A DNA stretch of 64,000 nt from Hygrocybe punicea (lineage: Eukaryota; Basidiomycota; Agaricomycetes; Agaricales; Hygrophoraceae): positions 372,001-436,000 of the forward strand of contig OY744465.1 of NCBI GenBank assembly GCA_963556145.1. The letters are read 5' to 3'. The notes below the pieces were generated by a model, which was given only the letters and a program-made list of their open reading frames with translations, was not told the origin of the DNA and searched no databases. A program made the position numbers and the translations under genes. Shown here piece by piece: positions 46,082 through 55,192 of the stretch (within the stretch, counting starts at the first letter, position 1; every line of letters starts with the position of its first letter).

Positions 46082-47308
46082 ATGTCACATTTCTGTATAG
46101 TGCCTTCATGCACGATGCCCATGTCTTTTAACCCTTGTGGTTGTCTGTCTTCATGCAAACCAAGCATGTCTACTGTCATACATATGTCTACTGTCAAACA
46201 CATGTCTACTGTCACACATATGTCTACTGTTCTACACATGTCTACTGTCATCCAAATGTCTAGTTTGAGCCCCACAGCTCTTACATTTCTTGTACCCTTC
46301 ATGAGTCTTGCTCCTGTATCCCCTGATCCTTGTTTCAGTTTACCTACTTCTGCAGACAGGAGTGCCATATTTGGGATCCATAATTTTGTTCAACATGCTG
46401 AAGTACAAAATGCATTTGTCACTCATAGTGCATATAACAAAGGGTGCAATGATATTAATAGTGATTCAAGAGAGTCTGCTGGTATATTCATGGTAGACTC
46501 AGCGACACATCATGCTTTTCACATGACTTCTTACAACATGCTCCATATTAATACCATACATAAGACGTCCAGGTCTTGGGTGGTGCAGTATATTTATGCA
46601 AGGTTATACTTCTGGGTAATTCAACTTTATGCCCTACCCAAGCAGAATATTGCAGCTACATGTCACACTCTATCACTTATGATGCAACAAAATCAGATGT
46701 CACGTCATGACTTTCAAGCATTGCTTTTCCTTTCAAATTCACCCTCAAGGATTGCAATGCTGCGTAAGTATAGTCGGAAAGGTGTAATCTCTCCTTTGGC
46801 TTTGATACATTGTCATATCATTGGCCTTCAACTTCCTGCAAGTCTTAATCTACACTGGCTATTTATTGCACATGATATACTGTCTATGCTGAGATGTCTA
46901 TCAATTCACAAGGCTTTGCATCTATATTCATTTTCACTGAAGCCACCTTGTAACTTCTGCCAAGTTCAAAAACAAAACACCAATTCCTTGTCTATTGAGA
47001 GGATAAGATGTGGAATTAACACTGTGAATACAGCTCCTGTGGGTGGTGGCAGGTCTCATATATTTCCTGCCAATGCTATAGTTCCATATATAACAAAAGG
47101 TAGAGATTATGTTTATCCCAACTCAGTTTATTTGTTTGTCAACTACATTGATAACTCTGATCTGGTGTCTTTTCCAGTAGAGCAGAAGTTTATTCATGCC
47201 AATGTTCCATTGCTTGACATCATTCCACACTTACCTGGTCACATGGTAATTAAGATTGCACAGATTCACAACATTACTATTGGTTCTCATGTGCCAAAAA
47301 ACATATGA
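46082..47308 (+). CDS. Helitron N-terminal ORF (408 aa)
   Basis: ATG 46082 opens a frame with five exact 18-bp in-frame repeats encoding MSTV(I/K/T/L)H (46166-46255). It continues with a region lacking known domains and ends GGGRSHIFPANAIVPYIT..HNITIGSHVPKNI. From memory the last part (IGSHVPK) directly precedes the Cys-rich start of basidiomycete Helitron proteins, so this ORF is the N-terminal part of the same protein. It ends in TGA at 47306-47308, overlapping the ATG of the next ORF by ATGA, which lies one base back (-1). An A-run (AAAAAA, 47296-47301) lies just upstream. Confidence 0.7.
   Translation: MSHFCIVPSCTMPMSFNPCGCLSSCKPSMSTVIHMSTVKHMSTVTHMSTVLHMSTVIQMSSLSPTALTFLVPFMSLAPVSPDPCFSLPTSADRSAIFGIHNFVQHAEVQNAFVTHSAYNKGCNDINSDSRESAGIFMVDSATHHAFHMTSYNMLHINTIHKTSRSWVVQYIYARLYFWVIQLYALPKQNIAATCHTLSLMMQQNQMSRHDFQALLFLSNSPSRIAMLRKYSRKGVISPLALIHCHIIGLQLPASLNLHWLFIAHDILSMLRCLSIHKALHLYSFSLKPPCNFCQVQKQNTNSLSIERIRCGINTVNTAPVGGGRSHIFPANAIVPYITKGRDYVYPNSVYLFVNYIDNSDLVSFPVEQKFIHANVPLLDIIPHLPGHMVIKIAQIHNITIGSHVPKNI
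46166..46262 (+). repeat. 18-bp tandem repeat in the Helitron N-terminal ORF
   Basis: Units begin at 46166, 46184, 46202, 46220, 46238 and a partial one at 46256; consensus atgtctactgtcayacay. Each codes six residues, so the frame is kept. Confidence 0.9.
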
Positions 47309-50300
47309 CTTCCTACTTTGAAAATCACAGATGCATTAATTGTGATCTGTATGCTAGCATATTTTCTGTTATGTTGAGCCCAGCAAAGAAGAAACAGCAG
47401 CAAAACACAAAGCATGTAACTTTGTCTGAAAAACAAATTTTTGTTCAACGTCAAAGGAAGCACAAAAATTATGTTGCCAAAAAATCTCAGCAGTGCAGCC
47501 TCTCTCCTGCTGAGCAGCATGTTTTTCCACCTCCACCTTTATCTTCAGAGTTAGCTCATACTGTTGTGTTTGACTTTTGTTGTGAGTCAACTCCAAGCAT
47601 ATTTGAAGAGTCAGGATGTGCAGTGTGCGGTGAGCTAGTAGCATTAAATAATTTAAGCCAATTGAAAAGTATAAAAGGCATGCTCAACATTCTTGAAGCT
47701 CCAGGGATGACAAGAATTGAATGGAAGAAATCAACAGACAAGATATGTGAATACAAAGGGCCTGTTTTGGACTATAAATGCAACAAAATATGTGTTGAGT
47801 GTCGAAAATCTATTAGAAATGGAAATGTTCCTAAACTTGCTCTAGCTCAAGGACTTTGGTTAGGGAATGTTCCCAAGGAACTCGCTGAGCTTCGGTTTGT
47901 GGAAAAGCTACTTATAGCTCGCATCCGTCACAACTGTTGTTTTGTACGAGTTGCTTCAGGAATGAGGAAGATGACATCACATGTTGCATTTCAATCACCC
48001 ATTCCAAAGATTTACCAGGCACTCCCTCCACCTGTTGATGATCTCGATGATGTCTTAGCCATTTTATTCACTGGGCCTTGTAAGCCAACAGAAAAGGACT
48101 TTGAACGAACACCCTTGCTGGTACGAAGGAACCATGTTGCAAGGGCACTTGAATGGCTAAAGCTCAACCACATTGACTACCATGATTTGGATATATCTTA
48201 TAAGAATCTTGCTGAATATCCTGAGGATGGCCCACCTGTCTCCGTTGAGTATCGCCATAGAGAGACAAATAAAGTACCAGAGGGTACAAGTGTATTTGAC
48301 CATGAAGATGAACATGGTACTGAGCATGGTGACTGTCCATTCATTGTTCATGGATTGGCTGGTGAGGATCTAGACACCAAGACAATTAACTCACTTAAAG
48401 GAATTGCACTCAGGCATCTGAATAATGGTGGTAAGATGTTGGCAATTGGTCATTCTTCTGAATATGTGTCTATTTACCACAATCCAGGAATTTATCCACA
48501 GATGTTTCCTTGGCTATTTCCATATGGATTGGGTGGCATAGGTTCTACTTCCTTGTCTGATGCAGAACACAAGCGACATCTTCTGATGTACCATGATAAA
48601 CGCTTTCAAACAGACATATACTTTCCATTTGTTGCCTTTAGTCATGCTCAAGTAAAGGCCAGCTCAACTGGTGGTTTTTTGCTTGCAGACAAGACAAAAT
48701 TTCATGAAATATCCAACCGTCTGTTGAATGTTGATCAAACTGTCTTGTCTTCTTTGGCTAAGAGATTGTCAGAGGGAGAAGTTGTGAAGCCAGTTAGTCA
48801 AGAAGAGAAAGATTGTTACCAAGTAGTCCGAGACTTGGATCATGTGGGAGCTAAAGTGAGTGGATCTACTACAAGCAAGAAGTATATGAGAAATGAAATT
48901 TGGTCCTTGATCTCTTACTGTGGTGCACCCTCATGGTACATTACTTTATCTCCAGCTGATGTCAAGCATCCAATTTGTTTATACTTTGCAGACACAGAAG
49001 AAAAATTCTATCCAAAAATTAGGTCAAGTGATGAGCGAATTTGTCTTATTGCAAAGAATCCAGTGGCTGGTGCACGTTTTTTCCACTTTATGGTCCAACT
49101 TTTTATCAAACATGTGTTGGGTGTGGATAATAATCATCCTGGCATATATGGTGATACTTCTGCTTATTATAGCACAGTTGAGCAACAAGGACATCTCACA
49201 TTACATCTTCATATCTTGATTTGGATTCGTGGTTGCCTGACACCACAAGAGATCAGAAAGCGGATATTGGATCCAAGTTCAGATTTTCAGAAGAATATTG
49301 TTGAGTATCTAGAAAGTACACATGTTGGTGAATTTCTTACTGGACCACAAGAAGAAGTGTTGAAAAATATCAATGATGCTTCATGTTCCACAGATTATTT
49401 GGATCCAACACAGACTTTACCAGAACCACCCCCAAAGCAATGTTCTAAAAAGTGTGGCAAATGCAACCAATGTCAAGATTTGAAAACTTGGGAGGATAAG
49501 TTTAAATCTGTAGTTGATGATATTTTGGCTAAATCAAACATACATCATTGTTCTACCAACAGAAATAAAGATGGTTCTCAGCATAAATCCCGGCAGTACG
49601 TTGGATGCATGGATAATAAGTGGGGAAAATGTAAAGCACGATTTCCTCGTCCTGTATTCAGCCAGACTGAAGTGGATCCTACAACTGGAGCTCTTAATAT
49701 GAAGAAAGCAGAGCCAATGATAAACACATTTACCCCTCTGCTTACATATTTATTCCGGTCCAACACAGATGTAACAAGTCTGAAGTCTGGAACAGCAATT
49801 AAAGCTGTAATACTTTATGTATCTGATTATATTACCAAAATTGCTTTGAAAACTCATGTTATATTTGATACAATTCGAGCAATGTTTCAGAAGAACAGTG
49901 AAATGATAGGTGGTCATGAAACTCAAAAGGAAAAAGCACGTCGACTTATGACAAAAATTGTAAATAACCTGAGTGCAAAGATGGAAATTGGATCACCCAT
50001 GGCTTGCATGTATCTTTTACGCAACCCTGACCATTACACAAACTTTCACTTTGCTCCATTCTATTGGCAGAGTTATCTTCATGAGGCACGTGAGGCCTGG
50101 AATCCAGATGATAGCAGAGAACATGTTGGAAAGGTAGCTTTAATCAAACACAGAGGTCACATTGTTGGATTATCACCTGTTTTTGATTATATATATCGTC
50201 CCTCTGAACTGGCAGGTATGTGCTTGTATGATTGGATAAGCCATTGTAAACGTGAAAAGTTTCCAAAATCTAAGTTGATTACAAAAGAAAATGGGGGTAA

Positions 50301-50991
50301 TGTTGCTGATGAAAGCATAATTTCTGATACATCTCATGTATCTCAGTATGATAGAGATGGGTTCGATACTGAAGAACAACATCAGACTGGTTTGTCTTGC
50401 GATCATTTAAAATCTGATGAAATAAATGACTCTGTGCAGAAAGTGGATGAAAAGACAGAGACAACTTCTCCTGCTGGCCTATTTGTCTTTCTTGACAATC
50501 ATCCACTTCACAAGTCACATGCAACTCATTGTGTGCAGAAGGAGAGTGCACAAATTCCAACATTTGTGGGAGCTACATTACCACGATGTGACCAAGGTGA
50601 TCATGAATATTACTGTTCAGCAATGCTTGCATTATTTCAACCTTGGCGCTCTGGATATGACTTAAAAACCAAAGATCAATCTTGGGATAAGTCATTTTTA
50701 AAATTTGAGTTTAGTCAAAGACAAAGGGAGCTGATGGACAATTTCAATATAAAATATGAGTGTCTTGATGCATGTGATGACTTTCATGCACAGCTTCAAA
50801 AGGGTTCAGTGGTATTACCAAGTTGGTCTGATGATTATGATCTGATATTAAACCACAAACATTCAGAACAAGTACTTGATGACTTTCAGAACAACAATGA
50901 ACTGGCAGAGTTACATGAGGAGTTCAATGCTGACTTTAATGAAACTGGTAAGCATGAGAAGAAACGTCAAGTTGACATGGCAACTATGTGA
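47305..50991 (+). CDS. Helitron Rep part (DUF6570, Helitron_like_N, HUH nuclease)
   Basis: The N-terminus has Cys pairs (CINCDLY near residue 11; CAVCGEL near 104; CNKICVECRKSIRNG near 165). A DUF6570-like block (GLWLGNVPKELAELRFVEKLL to RALEWLKLNH, about residues 185-290) follows. The Helitron_like_N region includes YPQMFPWLFPYGLGG (near 400) and the HUH motif HLHILIW (near 632-640). A zinc-knuckle-like CSKKCGKCNQC sits near 712. The two-tyrosine motif YVSDYITK is near 838-845. The HUH endonuclease nicks DNA and becomes covalently linked through Tyr during rolling-circle transposition. The frame ends in a single TGA (50989-50991); six bases later, in the same frame, the helicase part begins, so both are one protein with one nonsense codon. 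Confidence 0.88.
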   Translation: MTSYFENHRCINCDLYASIFSVMLSPAKKKQQQNTKHVTLSEKQIFVQRQRKHKNYVAKKSQQCSLSPAEQHVFPPPPLSSELAHTVVFDFCCESTPSIFEESGCAVCGELVALNNLSQLKSIKGMLNILEAPGMTRIEWKKSTDKICEYKGPVLDYKCNKICVECRKSIRNGNVPKLALAQGLWLGNVPKELAELRFVEKLLIARIRHNCCFVRVASGMRKMTSHVAFQSPIPKIYQALPPPVDDLDDVLAILFTGPCKPTEKDFERTPLLVRRNHVARALEWLKLNHIDYHDLDISYKNLAEYPEDGPPVSVEYRHRETNKVPEGTSVFDHEDEHGTEHGDCPFIVHGLAGEDLDTKTINSLKGIALRHLNNGGKMLAIGHSSEYVSIYHNPGIYPQMFPWLFPYGLGGIGSTSLSDAEHKRHLLMYHDKRFQTDIYFPFVAFSHAQVKASSTGGFLLADKTKFHEISNRLLNVDQTVLSSLAKRLSEGEVVKPVSQEEKDCYQVVRDLDHVGAKVSGSTTSKKYMRNEIWSLISYCGAPSWYITLSPADVKHPICLYFADTEEKFYPKIRSSDERICLIAKNPVAGARFFHFMVQLFIKHVLGVDNNHPGIYGDTSAYYSTVEQQGHLTLHLHILIWIRGCLTPQEIRKRILDPSSDFQKNIVEYLESTHVGEFLTGPQEEVLKNINDASCSTDYLDPTQTLPEPPPKQCSKKCGKCNQCQDLKTWEDKFKSVVDDILAKSNIHHCSTNRNKDGSQHKSRQYVGCMDNKWGKCKARFPRPVFSQTEVDPTTGALNMKKAEPMINTFTPLLTYLFRSNTDVTSLKSGTAIKAVILYVSDYITKIALKTHVIFDTIRAMFQKNSEMIGGHETQKEKARRLMTKIVNNLSAKMEIGSPMACMYLLRNPDHYTNFHFAPFYWQSYLHEAREAWNPDDSREHVGKVALIKHRGHIVGLSPVFDYIYRPSELAGMCLYDWISHCKREKFPKSKLITKENGGNVADESIISDTSHVSQYDRDGFDTEEQHQTGLSCDHLKSDEINDSVQKVDEKTETTSPAGLFVFLDNHPLHKSHATHCVQKESAQIPTFVGATLPRCDQGDHEYYCSAMLALFQPWRSGYDLKTKDQSWDKSFLKFEFSQRQRELMDNFNIKYECLDACDDFHAQLQKGSVVLPSWSDDYDLILNHKHSEQVLDDFQNNNELAELHEEFNADFNETGKHEKKRQVDMATM

Positions 50992-50997
50992 GCAGTA

Positions 50998-53847
50998 ATG
51001 ACTCAAACAGGTTGGACAGAGGCTATCCTTCTGAAGTCATCAGATGTTCAGCTACCAGTACCTGAAATAATACAAACAGGGAGTCAGTGGAAAGCTGATG
51101 TGCAAAAGAAAAGACAAGACCTACTTGAAAACAGAGTTGAAAACTTGCCAAGTCATGCTAATGAATCTCTAACATGCAAACAAGGCAATCTTTCAAGATA
51201 TAACAATGTAAAAATTGTTGATAAGTCATATCTTGAGCAAGGCTATCACTCTGGTATCTCTAGATCAACAATGGACAACATTGTGAAAGACTTCCAACTG
51301 AATGTAGAACAGCAAAGAGCATTTTACATTGTTGCAAATCATGCATCCAATAGAAAATTTGAGCAATTGAAAATGTATATTGGTGGTATAGGTGGCACAG
51401 GTAAAACCCAGGTTTTGAAGGCTTTGGTACAGCTTTTTAATGTGAATAATGAAAAACACCGTTTTGTGATAGTTGCCCCTACTGGAACAGCTGCGGCTCT
51501 GCTAGCAGGATCTACATATCATTACATGTTTGGATTGAATGAGAATTCTAGTGACCATATATCAAACAATCAGATTTCACAGTTGAAGTCACGATTACAA
51601 GGTGTTGATTATATTTTTTTTGATGAGGTGTCAATGTTATCTTGTCGAGATATGTATCGTATCAGTGTAAGAATGGCCAAAATTTTCAATGAAACAGAAG
51701 TGCCTTTTGGTGGATTAAACATGATATTTGCAGGAGACTTTGCTCAACTACCCCCTGCACTAGGACATGAACATGCATCTCTCTATAGTAGAACAGTTGG
51801 TGGCAGATCTACTAGCCACACAGATCAGGAAGCTGCCATTGGAAAAGCTTTGTGGCACCAAGTCACAACTGTTGTTATACTAAGAGAAAACATGAGACAA
51901 AGACAACAGACAAAGGAAGATGCTCAACTACGACAAGCCCTTACAAATATGCGATACAAAGCTTGTACTCTGGAAGATCTTGTCTTTTTGCGATCACATG
52001 TTTCTAGTAATTTACCTGGTCATTTGTCAATCAATGATGAAGAATTCAGACAAGTCTCTATAATCACTGCTCTCAACATTCACAAAGATGAAATTAATCG
52101 TCTTGGGTCATTGAGATTTTCAAAGGAGATAGGTCAGCCATTGACTGACTTTTTTTCTGATGACTCAATTCATTCACAGGAAAGGCAAAAAAAGAGGCAT
52201 TCATCTTGCCTTGTTGTAAGTCACAACACTACCATATCAGATAATGTTCAAGAGATTCTGTGGAATCAACCACATAGTTCTAACTCCAAATGTATACCTG
52301 GCAAACTATCTTTGTGTGTTGGAATGCCAGTGATTATTCGAAATAATAGTGCAACTGAACTATGTATCACCAGAGGTCAAGAAGGCACTGTTTATTGCTG
52401 GCAGTCTGCAATAGGTTCCAGAGGTCAGAGAATTCTGGATACTTTGTTTATAAAACTGCACAATCCACCACAGAATGTTAAATTAAATGGATTACCTGAG
52501 AATGTTGTTCCATTAACAAGGACAAGTGTTACTATTGATTGTGCTTTACCTGATGATTCTTCTATGACTCTTTCCCGCAGTCAAGTGGAAGTACTTCCTA
52601 ATTTCTCAATGACAGACTATTCCTCACAAGGAAAAACTAGGCCTAATAATCCAGTGGACCTTAACAATAGTCGTTCTCATCAGTCTTATTACACTGCATT
52701 GTCACGAAGTGCATCAGCTGCTGGTACAGTTATTTTGCAGGGATTTGATGCAAAGAAGATAACAGGAGGTGCATCTGGTGCATTGCGTCAAGAATTCCGT
52801 GAACTGGAGCTTCTAGATGAGATAGTTCATTTGAGATATGAATGTAAGTTGGACAAGTCTGTTGTTGGTGATCGCAGGAATTCACTGATACATACTTTCA
52901 GAAAATGGAAAGGAGAATATTATGTACCTGCCAATGTGCACAAAGCTATTCGTTGGAATAAGTCTGATGTTTTCAATGTAGATTCAATTGTTGATATCCC
53001 CTGGAAAATTCTGGGAAAAGCCCAGAAGGGCCAAGAAGTCAGGACTTTAAAGTCACGATTTGTGCCTGCAGCAGGGACTTCTCCTGCCAAATTTTGTCAG
53101 CCATCAGCTGTCAAGAGAAAGGTCAGTGGCTCTCAAGTGGCACCTCAAAAGAAAAAAGTGAAAACTAATCATGTTGTTGATAGTCTTCCAACAACCTCTA
53201 TTAATGTTCCTCAGGGTACTCGTTGGCACAATAACAGTTGTGCATATGACTCAGTTGTATCCATATTGTATGGTATCTGGCAAGATGACAGAACTCTGTA
53301 TTCAAATTCTTTTAGAAATTTAAATGGTGAGTTTCTAGGGCTTTTGGTAGATGGTTTTTCCAGATATTATAATGGTGAGTACTCATTGGAAGATGTTCGT
53401 GATCTTTTGAGGCGTCATTTACATCAGCATGCACCACAGAGTTTTCCATGGGGAAGGGACACTAGTGTTGATGCTATCTTATATATGTTGTTAGCAACTA
53501 GAACCCCTGTTCTTTCTTCCAACCTTTCTTGTCCTCAACGTCATCCTGTTGCTAGAGATCAATTAGCATTACTGAGTAATTGCAATATAAATGTTGGAGG
53601 GATCACTTCTGGATCTATCCAGAGTGACATTGATTTGTTTGTGAATGTCACTGGTTCAAAGTGCACAACCTGTAATGACTCACTACTCAGGAAATTCAAG
53701 TTTGTGTGTTCTCCTCAGATATTAGCCTATCCTGTGTCTGGTGTTAATATGACTGTTAACCATACCTTGGCAGTACCAGTTGAAGGACAGTTACACCAGT
53801 ATTGTCTCAGAGGTGTTATATATCATGGTAGTACATCAGGAAATTGA
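50998..53847 (+). CDS. Helitron helicase part (Pif1) with a C-terminal cysteine-protease-like domain
   Basis: In frame with the Rep ORF. Pif1 motifs: Walker A GGIGGTGKTQ (near residue 130), FVIVAPTGTAAALL (near 160), Walker B YIFFDEVSML (near 205), AGDFAQLPPA (near 245), and the late motif TDYSSQGKT..YYTALSRS (near 535-565). After a basic linker (KRKVSGSQVAPQKKKVK) comes a domain starting RWHNNSCAYDSVVSILYGIW (near 742), which resembles the Cys-box of OTU/USP-type cysteine proteases found in some Helitrons, and ending YCLRGVIYHGSTSGN. In the family, as I remember it, a His-Phe pair follows this point, so the copy probably lacks the catalytic His. The helicase unwinds DNA during transposition. 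No other stop occurs. Confidence 0.88.
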   Translation: MTQTGWTEAILLKSSDVQLPVPEIIQTGSQWKADVQKKRQDLLENRVENLPSHANESLTCKQGNLSRYNNVKIVDKSYLEQGYHSGISRSTMDNIVKDFQLNVEQQRAFYIVANHASNRKFEQLKMYIGGIGGTGKTQVLKALVQLFNVNNEKHRFVIVAPTGTAAALLAGSTYHYMFGLNENSSDHISNNQISQLKSRLQGVDYIFFDEVSMLSCRDMYRISVRMAKIFNETEVPFGGLNMIFAGDFAQLPPALGHEHASLYSRTVGGRSTSHTDQEAAIGKALWHQVTTVVILRENMRQRQQTKEDAQLRQALTNMRYKACTLEDLVFLRSHVSSNLPGHLSINDEEFRQVSIITALNIHKDEINRLGSLRFSKEIGQPLTDFFSDDSIHSQERQKKRHSSCLVVSHNTTISDNVQEILWNQPHSSNSKCIPGKLSLCVGMPVIIRNNSATELCITRGQEGTVYCWQSAIGSRGQRILDTLFIKLHNPPQNVKLNGLPENVVPLTRTSVTIDCALPDDSSMTLSRSQVEVLPNFSMTDYSSQGKTRPNNPVDLNNSRSHQSYYTALSRSASAAGTVILQGFDAKKITGGASGALRQEFRELELLDEIVHLRYECKLDKSVVGDRRNSLIHTFRKWKGEYYVPANVHKAIRWNKSDVFNVDSIVDIPWKILGKAQKGQEVRTLKSRFVPAAGTSPAKFCQPSAVKRKVSGSQVAPQKKKVKTNHVVDSLPTTSINVPQGTRWHNNSCAYDSVVSILYGIWQDDRTLYSNSFRNLNGEFLGLLVDGFSRYYNGEYSLEDVRDLLRRHLHQHAPQSFPWGRDTSVDAILYMLLATRTPVLSSNLSCPQRHPVARDQLALLSNCNINVGGITSGSIQSDIDLFVNVTGSKCTTCNDSLLRKFKFVCSPQILAYPVSGVNMTVNHTLAVPVEGQLHQYCLRGVIYHGSTSGN

Positions 53848-54522
53848 ACATGAAATGAGAAAGTCTTATAAGACCTGATCTGATACATCATAAGTAACAT
53901 CCAGTATCACTATGATGACAGCCAGGTCAACTCAGATAATTTATGGTTACCTAGATGAAAATACATCACATCAAGCATATTGATGTCAATGTAGCATTAG
54001 TTGCCAACAATGTCTTGACCAATAATTCTGGTATTCATTGGTAACCAATGATATTAGAATATCTGTTATTGAGTAATAGGAGGGGAAAAAATTCTGCCTT
54101 TTAACCATTGTCTTTCTCATTCACTTATCTTATAATGGTCTCATGTTAAATCTTCTTGGAATTTATCTGATGTTATCTCAAGGTCTTAGAATTAATTTTA
54201 TCTAATCTTATCTCAAGGTCTTGAAAGTTTATCTTATCTCACTTATTGTCTTATTGTCCAGTTTGAATGCTTAATATAAGTGTAAGGATGAAAATTTGAG
54301 ACATGAACAAGATTTTGTATTTTGTTCAACCCACAGGTGTGCAGCCAAATAGTGCCAACATATGTGTACATATTTATACAGACTCCAGGTACAAGGAAGA
54401 TAGTTACTTGCCAATGGAATGCCAAATCTTAACAGTGTGACCATGCATAGATTTTAATATATCACCACATACAAAATGATTCCAGTCTTGCAATACCTCT
54501 GAGAAGAATTCACCATCTTAAC

Positions 54523-54739
54523 ATCAGAATTACATGACATGATCTTAGAATATCAGTGTGATAGCTACAGGAATAGCATGACAATATTGTTATCAGAATT
54601 ACATGACTTTATCTTAAAATATCAATGTGATAGCTACAGGAATAGCGTGACAATATTGTTATCAGAATTACATGACTTTATCTTAAAATATCAAGGTGAT
54701 AGCTACAGGAATAGTATGACAATATTGTTATCAGAGTTC
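54523..54739. repeat. 69-bp tandem repeat, three units
   Basis: Units start at 54523, 54592 and 54661 (atcagaattacatgac...), with a partial fourth at 54730. Because 69 is a multiple of 3, an open frame with repeats of SELHDFILKYQ..SYRNS is produced, but it has no other support as a gene. Confidence 0.9.
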
Positions 54740-55057
54740 TAAATTGTGATAAGCTTATATATCACTAGATCACATGATATCAGTCAGCTATCTGTTGATA
54801 AGATCTGTCTGGAAATCCCTGTGTCTCCACGTTTTCCTGATGTAATCATTTTACCACTCGTTTTATTAGTTCAGCAGGTCTTGTTTGGTTTCATGATGGA
54901 ATTGCCACTGGGAGATCTATGGAATATGAAGGAATGTTGGATGATGTTGTCCTGACTCAATGCAGGTCAAAACAAGCAAGTATGTCATTGTATGTTTTGG
55001 TGTAAGTTGTATATAATAATCTCATGTCATACAAATTTTTTGAGTAGGACTCGGATA

Positions 55058-55083
55058 TGCCGTGCAAAGCAACGGCCCTCTAG
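55058..55083 (+). repeat. Helitron 3' hairpin and CTAG end
   Basis: Stem GCCGT/ACGGC with loop gcaaagca, then CCTCTAG. This is the usual position and shape of a Helitron 3' end. Confidence 0.65.
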
Positions 55084-55192
55084 CTCAAGTCTGATTCACG
55101 ACAGGGTGCAGCTAAGTATATTTTTGGTCCTACGGACGGAGCAAACCGGGTGACACAAATTCTTGCAACGACAATGGAGGTACACGAGGGAA

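Larger units (their letters stand above)
46076..55083 (+). mobile_element. Helitron (RepHel), near-complete
   Basis: One transcription unit encodes an N-terminal ORF, a HUH-Rep part and a Pif1-type helicase part, the arrangement of rolling-circle Helitrons. A plausible 3' terminus is at 55083: GCCGT..loop..ACGGC hairpin (55059-55076) followed by CCCTCTAG, ending CTAG as in the CTRR rule. The base after it is C rather than the usual T. The 5' TC terminus was not located and may lie upstream of 46076. The region is more AT-rich than the host-like genes on either side. Confidence 0.8.
53848..55083. other. Helitron 3' tail, non-coding
   Basis: AT-rich and without a recognised gene. It contains a 69-bp tandem repeat (54523-54739), a run of atcttatctcaaggtct-type motifs (54150-54240) and, at the end, the hairpin plus CTAG. 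Confidence 0.6.

Noticed and set aside
49578..49766. Minus-strand ORFs inside the Helitron
   Set aside because: They are shadows of the well-supported Rep frame.
54539..54742. A 67-codon repeat ORF in the Helitron tail
   Set aside because: Created by a 69-bp tandem repeat; no domain, no promoter or intron evidence.
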